From NCBI GenBank assembly GCA_028023455.1, contig JAQFVV010012509.1, forward strand, positions 1,176,001-1,240,000: a stretch of DNA of 64,000 nt. The letters are read 5' to 3'. Numbering within the stretch: position 1 is the stretch's first letter; every line of letters starts with the position of its first letter. The translations under genes were made by a program, and so were the position numbers. The notes under the pieces are model-generated. The model ran no database searches. It saw nothing but the letters and a program-made list of their open reading frames with translations, and was not told where the DNA came from. Shown here piece after piece: positions 58,549 to 64,000 of this stretch. This DNA is from Epiperipatus broadwayi. Taxonomy: Eukaryota; Onychophora; Udeonychophora; Euonychophora; Peripatidae.

Positions 58549-59738
58549 CATGGTTTTTATTTAGCAAACAGACTCACAGAGAGATTTTAATTTTCTTTAA
58601 TTCTGCCAACCAAAAGAATTAATTTTTTTTTTTTTTGCTAACAATATTTAGTTTTAATTATGTTTCTAGTAAATAAAATAGGTTGCTAAAAACGTCAAAT
58701 TTATTCAAGATCATTATGATTTCTAGAAGTTGATATAGATCTCCACATTTTCCAAATATCACCTAAAGAAAATCTTTGTTGCCTTCCCAATATGAAAATG
58801 TGTATACAAACCATGAAACTTTCAGCTGTATATCCAATATCAAGTTTTCAAGGTTAATATTAAGCAAAAGAAAAATATCTATATTGAATTTCTATTATAA
58901 ATGAGATATAGCTCCATAATTGTGGTAATATTTCACTGCAAGAATTATTAATAAAGTCAGCTCTCCAAAAAAAAACCCCAAAAACCTATCACTGAGAAGA
59001 TCAATGACGATTAAGTTGACAATTATTATTCATGAGTATAAACTTGTAAAAAAATAATTAAGTAAATAAAACATTTCATGCTTTTATTTATAAATGAAAA
59101 AAATCAACCAATTTATATATGTATATAGATTATAATGGAGAATCTATATATTTATTTCTTTTTAGATATGTATTTTTGTATGGGTATATATTTTGAATTC
59201 CATTTTGAATTACAAGTGTCAAATTAATTCACCCCACATCTTTGACACCAGCCACTTTAGATAAATATAGTAATGATTATTATTAATCATTTACTAAATT
59301 AGAGATTGTCTCTAACACAGATATAAACTTTAAAACTAAATTAAAGATTAATATATCTGATTTTTCAAAATTAAACACACAAACACATGGAGTTATTCAT
59401 ATTTCTTTTTGGCATGCATAACATCTTTATACAAATATTAAATAACTTCAAAATTACCAAATATTCTTTTAAATTCATATAAATAAAGATACAATAAAAG
59501 ACAAATGACCCCCAATATTTGATAATTTTGAGATTATTTAATATATTTCTAGATTAAAAAAAAAGTATTGCACATGTACTATCTAACACATATAAAGTGG
59601 AAAATCTAATTACATTCAACATATAAAAAAACATTATATTTAAAAAATATATATATTAAACATCAAAAACCTAACAATTTGAAATCTGTCAATATAAAAA
59701 ATGTAAAATAAAACGGAATTATTAAAAATTACAAAAAC
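58549..59738. other. AT-rich non-coding spacer
   Basis: No gene or element recognised; (TA)n and poly-A stretches only. Confidence 0.4.
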
Positions 59739-59752
59739 AACAAATTCTTTAA

Positions 59753-60430
59753 ACAAAGGTTGATGTTGATGTGATGTATTTGGCTTCTCCTTAAACGAAG
59801 TCAAGAATATCTCAGCAACTATGCCCAGATAAACCTGTTAGCCACTTTATTTTCCATTCCCCACTCTAAGTCTTCCCATATTCTGCCCCATCCCATTTCC
59901 ACAACATAATCTTTGTCAACTCTATGGCCTTTAAATCTAAATCCCCCTTATCTTTTCGCAAACCCAGCATAAAAACTACTAACTCACTTTCTGTATAGTC
60001 ACTTTGTTCATACCTATTCTCCCATAACTTCATTATCTGTACCCTTTCTGCTTTCAAGCATTTACATTCAATCAACAAATGCCTAATATTTTCTATACCT
60101 TCCTTACACAATTTGCACGCTAAATCACCCATAGTTTTCCATTTACATGTATATTCTCTTGATCCCGTTCGAGCCTTAAACAATAAACTACTTTCCTTAC
60201 TATTATCATATATTAACTTGCTTCCAATATTCCGTTTACTTCTATATATATTTAAACTCTTCTTACCTTCCATACTACTTCTCCATCTCTCCAACTCCCT
60301 ATTTGTTATTAATGCTTCTATTCTTTTATCCCATTCCTTACCACTATAACTCTCCATATAGTAGTGCCATCCTGTGCTAACCAGAGTAATCAATAGATGC
60401 CAGAAGGCATCATGTGATGTTTAGTGGTTT
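59753..60430 (-). mobile_element. Chimeric insertion: LINE 3' part joined to hammerhead-element sequence
   Basis: One 14-bp target duplication, AACAAATTCTTTAA (59739-59752 and 60431-60444), encloses two joined parts. 59753-60350 is a 5'-truncated LINE on the minus strand. 60351-60430 is a piece of the HR4/HR7 family (CTCTCCATATAGTAGTGCC to GATGCCAGAAGGC, then the opposite-orientation end ATCATGTGATGTTTAGTGG). Because one duplication spans both, they probably entered in one event. Template switching from LINE RNA to hammerhead-element RNA at the cDNA 5' end would explain it. Confidence 0.75.
59866..60350 (-). pseudogene. LINE ORF2 C-terminus with zinc knuckle
   Basis: An open minus-strand frame encodes the C-terminal domain of the same LINE as 37320-42150: EWDKRIEALITNRELERW, then the Cys/His motif CKLCKEGIENIRHLLIEC, then KLWENRYEQSDYTESE, ending GAEYGKT and a stop. 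The CxxC...H....C knuckle is typical of jockey/CR1-type LINEs. This is the best-preserved copy of the domain in the window. The first 15 or so residues of the open frame come from the fused hammerhead-element sequence, not the LINE. Confidence 0.85.
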
Positions 60431-60444
60431 AACAAATTCTTTAA

Positions 60445-61925
60445 CACGCTTTTTCTTTTCAAATCTTGGTTTTTCATTTTATTTTATAAACCATTTTAAT
60501 ACATCATTTTTCTTGCAATGCTTTGTCCATATTATATGAAAACTGAAGCATAAAAAAATGGTTCACAAAATAAAATAAAAAAACAAGATTTAAAAAATTG
60601 TTTGTGTAATTTTTAATATATTAATGGACCATATTTATAAAGAACATAGTGAAATGATTATTACTGATTTTATTAAATGATAAAATGTTATAAATTCAAG
60701 ATTGAATATTATATGCAAGAAATATATATATATAATAATATCAAATACTTAAATTCTTGAACTTTCAATATAAAATATACATCATGACATTTTAAATCTT
60801 AAAATGTTTTAATATATAAAGTACAACATATTTTTTTAAAAAAATAATTTATTATTACTGTTTTATTGCACTACAAATATTTAATTTTTTTAATTTATGG
60901 AGTCACCATTTTTTAAATTAATAGATCCTGCAAAAAGTCGAGGCTGACAACTGAATCAGTAGTAACTATTACCTTAAAATGAATAAAGATTAAAATGTCA
61001 CTGCTAAATTTAATGTTATATCTTGTTTAATAAAAGAAAGAAAAAAACCCATGATATTTAATGCCATATTTTTTTGTTTTATGAAAAATTTACATCCGAT
61101 TTAATTCTGTTATTTTGCATAAAATTGTTGAATTTTAATAATATATCAGATAATATTTTACATCTGTACAATGTCATTTAAATATAAAAAATATGGAAGG
61201 ACTAAAGTTTTTATATCATTTTATAAGCAAAAGGGAAAGTAAAGTGCAGATGCATTAATACAGCAAACTAGCATTTAGCAAAAATAATTATTCATTGCAA
61301 ATAGAGTATTTTTAAAAGGCTAAATCAAAATACATGAGTTAATAACATTTGAAATATTAGAATTCCATTAAATATAAACTTTATTCTGATTATTTATTTG
61401 TGAAAATTATATCCCCAACAGTCATTTAGACCTAATTTTTCAATTACTAATTATTTAACAGTAATGAAAGAAATACATTTTACTGTGAGCTACAATAGCA
61501 TATAAGATCAAATGCACTTTTATGAATGAATGATTAAATTGATATAATTATTATTGATAAAGAATGCTATGAATGATACTTCCATTATGAATGATAAGTA
61601 TTGCCTTTATTCTGAGGTGATATTTATTTTGATGTTGACCATTATAATTTATATAGTTGACTAAACTGTAGTTTCCAAGAAATTAATTTAAAAAACTCTG
61701 AATTAACATCCTATTTTATTAAAAATATAGGGAAGATCCAGAAATCCACCCCCAAATACATATACTTTACATTCAGGATATTTTAAGGAGCACTGAATAG
61801 CATCCAATGTTATAAAAAGATACAAATCCATAAGTGGCTTCTCACAAATATGTTTATCATTAATATATATATATTTTTTAAATAGCTAAAGTAATGGAAG
61901 AGATCACAAAGTGACTTAAAACTAT
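60445..61925. other. AT-rich stretch, perhaps a third relative of the dispersed repeat
   Basis: 60840-61200 has words resembling 26040-26200 (AATTTATGGAGTCACCATTTT against AATTTATGGGTTACCATTTT). The likeness is short and not secure. No ORF. Confidence 0.3.
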
Positions 61926-62988
61926 ATCAATGTTTTTCAAAGTGGTCAATATCAACTTCCAGGGGTCGATTTCCACTTTTAGGGGGTCCATAATATGTAA
62001 ATAAGGGTCCATCCATGGAAATCATTATTTCAGGTGTTTCATAAACTTTTAAGTAGATATTTTAAATTTGAAATAATTAATTATATGAATAGGTATGATA
62101 AGTTTTGCATTTTGTTATTATAATTCTTGCAAGTCACAAAAATTACTATATAGCTTCTAAAAATAAAGATAATAGTTTTTTTATTGAAAATTACAATTTT
62201 TTGAATTATCATGGTATTTATTGCTGTTATTTAAACCTAATTTTTTTCCACATATTATTAAAATATGACAAAATCAAATAATTATTGGTTCACAAGATTA
62301 TTTAGGTATCTACTTCATAGTGTTCTACGATTATGTACAAATTTTCATACCAGCAATGCATCGAGCAACCGCATGCAGTGAATAAAGTTGGCTCAGACCA
62401 AAAGTTTTGCACGGACATGTTAAACTAGGCATTTATAAATAGTAGTATTAGAATCAAACAATGATTACTTTTATTCTGAATTTTGAAAAGTGGTTGAAAA
62501 ATATTAACTTTATTTAGTGCAAAATACAGATGCAAATCAAAGTGAATTAAAAACTTCTTATTTGGGAGTGTGTAACAAAAGTAAGTACAGACTTTTAGTT
62601 AGTAATCCAGATTGCAATATCTCGGACACATTTTTTAGTTAAATATTTCAAATAAAGACAATACCTGCTAAAACATATGACCAAAAACTCTACTTGCATG
62701 CTCGAACAAAAATTAAATATCCAAATAAAGAAACAGTCAATGCTTCAGATGTAGTAAAAAATAATTATTTCCTACTTTTTAAGGTTTGTTTTTGTTTGTG
62801 TAGGTGTTTTGTTAAAGATTTTGTGTTAACGGAGTAGGAATTGTTCTGATACTTATTCAATTTTCATTATACTTAGTTTTAATGTAAGTGCCTCAATAGA
62901 ATCTTATTCCAGTCAATTAATTTTAAATTTGTTATCTTATGAGATTTAAATAAGTTTGTTTTTGGTCGACAGATATCTTCTACTCAAC

Positions 62989-63165
62989 ATGGCAGAGGCT
63001 AAAAAAAAATGTAGGCAGTATAGCAATGATCATTTGAAGTTCGGATATATTCCATCACTCTTAGATAAGCATTTGCCCATGTGCCTTTTGTGCAACAAAG
63101 TTTTAAGCAATGTCGCTGTGAAACCATCTAAGCTGGAGGATCATCTGAGAAGGTTGCATCATGAT
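62989..63165 (+). pseudogene. hAT transposase, BED zinc-finger segment
   Basis: From ATG at 62989: MAEAKKKCRQYSNDHLKFGY, then PMCLLCNKVLSNVAVKPSK and LEDHLRRLHHD: a BED finger (Cys-x2-Cys ... His-x4/5-His) as in ZBED5-like transposases, where it binds the transposon ends. A TAA at 63166 interrupts the frame just after the finger. The same frame continues as TGKDLIYFKTLKKKTEENRA, the expected linker, so the stop is a mutation. Confidence 0.8.
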
Positions 63166-64000
63166 TAAACAGGTAAAGATTTGATATACTTTAAAACACT
63201 GAAAAAAAAAACAGAAGAGAATCGCGCTGGCCAGCATGGATGCTTCAATGTCAAAAAGAGACGACAATAGTTTGCTGGCATCTTACATTATTTCATTACT
63301 CATAGCAAAATCACAAAAGTCTCATACTATCAGAGAACAGCTGATTTTCCCAGCCATTGAGGAGGTTTTAAAAACTGTTCTACATAAACCTGCATATGAT
63401 ATACTCAAAAAAATTCCGTTGAGTGGCAACACAGTTCAGAGACATATTGATGAAATAAGTCAGATGTGGAAAGCTTTTCATGTGATTATCTAAAAACAAA
63501 CCACTTTTCCCTCCAAGTTGACGAGTCAACTTTAACTAGTAATGAAGCACTACTAATGGCATATATTCATTTTGTTAAGACCAAGACATCCATCAAGAAT
63601 TGCTTTTTGCAAAAACTTTGACAACAGATACTAAAGGCAAATCAATATTTAATGTTTTAAGACTATTTCAATGAAAAAAACGATCCCCTTAACAAATATA
63701 ATCTCGATAACAGCATATGGGTACCAGCCATGTTTGGTCGCTATCACGGTTTTATAAGCTATTTAAAACAAAAAGTACCTGGTATATTTGCAATTCACTG
63801 TGTCATTCACTGACAACATTTAATAACTTAAAATCTAAGTGCCAGATTGCATTAATCTCTCCAATTCATCCTAACAACAGTAAACAAGAATTGTAGCAAT
63901 GTATTAAATTCTAGATTGTTTGAGCAGTTGTGTGAAAAAAATGACGAGGACTTTCATCAATTACTTCTTCACACTGAAGTATGCTAGCTCTCAAAAGGCT
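63166..64000 (+). pseudogene. hAT transposase, catalytic region, truncated by window end
   Basis: After a frameshift near 63235, the frame to 63493 encodes a SYIISLLIAKSQKSHTIREQ stretch and IPLSGNTVQRHIDEIS. Further frames give QVDESTLTSNEALLMAYIHF (about 63518-63577), the GRYHGFISYLKQKVPG region with IHCVIH (about 63737-63810), and CEKNDEDFHQLLLHTEV near 63930-63980. This is the order of a ZBED5-type hAT RNase H-like transposase. At least three frameshifts and several stops make it a pseudogene. Confidence 0.8.

Larger units (their letters stand above)
61926..64000 (+). mobile_element. hAT transposon, ZBED5-like group, left part (runs off the window)
   Basis: The left end begins CAATGTTTTTCAAAGTGGTC, then AACTTCCAGGGGTCGATTTC and AGGGGGTCCATAA, the repetitive GGGGTC style seen at the ends of ZBED5-type hAT elements. 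About 1 kb of non-coding DNA leads to the transposase remnant. The right end and target duplication are outside the window. Family knowledge plus protein similarity support the call; the exact first base is a judgement. Confidence 0.7.

Overview
The window is AT-rich (roughly three quarters A+T by eye) animal nuclear DNA. It holds one recognisable protein-coding gene, spread thinly over large introns and almost buried in transposable elements. Three exons on the minus strand (56259-56470, 35913-35992, 23272-23348) join in frame. They encode the end of the NLE domain and the first WD40 repeats of Notchless homolog 1 (NLE1), a ribosome-assembly factor. The two complete introns are 20,266 and 12,564 bp. 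Long introns, Penelope-like elements, hammerhead ribozymes, tRNA-derived SINEs and a ZBED-type hAT element all fit an invertebrate animal; I cannot name the species. There are no bacterial features, operons or CRISPR arrays.

Layout. 1-5040: AT-rich DNA with one candidate 93-nt coding exon (2851-2943, minus). 5041-7310: a decayed Penelope-like element (PLE) with a reverse transcriptase and a GIY-YIG endonuclease; its 3' end is duplicated in inverted orientation at its 5' end, and each arm carries a hammerhead-like fold. 7311-12464: an unidentified exon-like ORF with a strong donor site (10084-10382, minus) and a 958-bp MITE (10798-11755). 12465-25750: four or five short retroelements carrying hammerhead ribozymes, interrupted by the last NLE1 exon in view. 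25960-35900: intron with dispersed non-coding repeats and a fresh SINE. 36590-47725: a large inverted arrangement in which a PLE fragment with a LINE directly behind it appears on the minus strand and again, shortened, on the plus strand. 48397-56047: three elements with long inverted ends and low-complexity interiors, plus another hammerhead retroelement. 57050-60444: more hammerhead copies, a 72-bp perfect palindrome inside a target duplication, and a LINE/hammerhead chimera inside one target duplication. 61926-64000: left part of a hAT transposon related to ZBED5-type transposases, cut by the window end.

The common thread is hammerhead ribozymes. I count at least nine loci, in two PLEs and in seven small non-autonomous elements. 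The small elements share a palindromic plan (antisense end, interior, sense ribozyme, sense end). Where I could find both flanks, they sit in 13-15 bp target-site duplications. One copy (12480-13288) holds two sense ribozymes in direct orientation that would bound a 456-nt RNA, the arrangement of a retrozyme. Hammerheads in PLEs and in animal retrozymes are already known. What seems worth pursuing here is the palindromic architecture, the tRNA-like 3' end of one family, a subfamily with a non-canonical core, and the LINE chimera.
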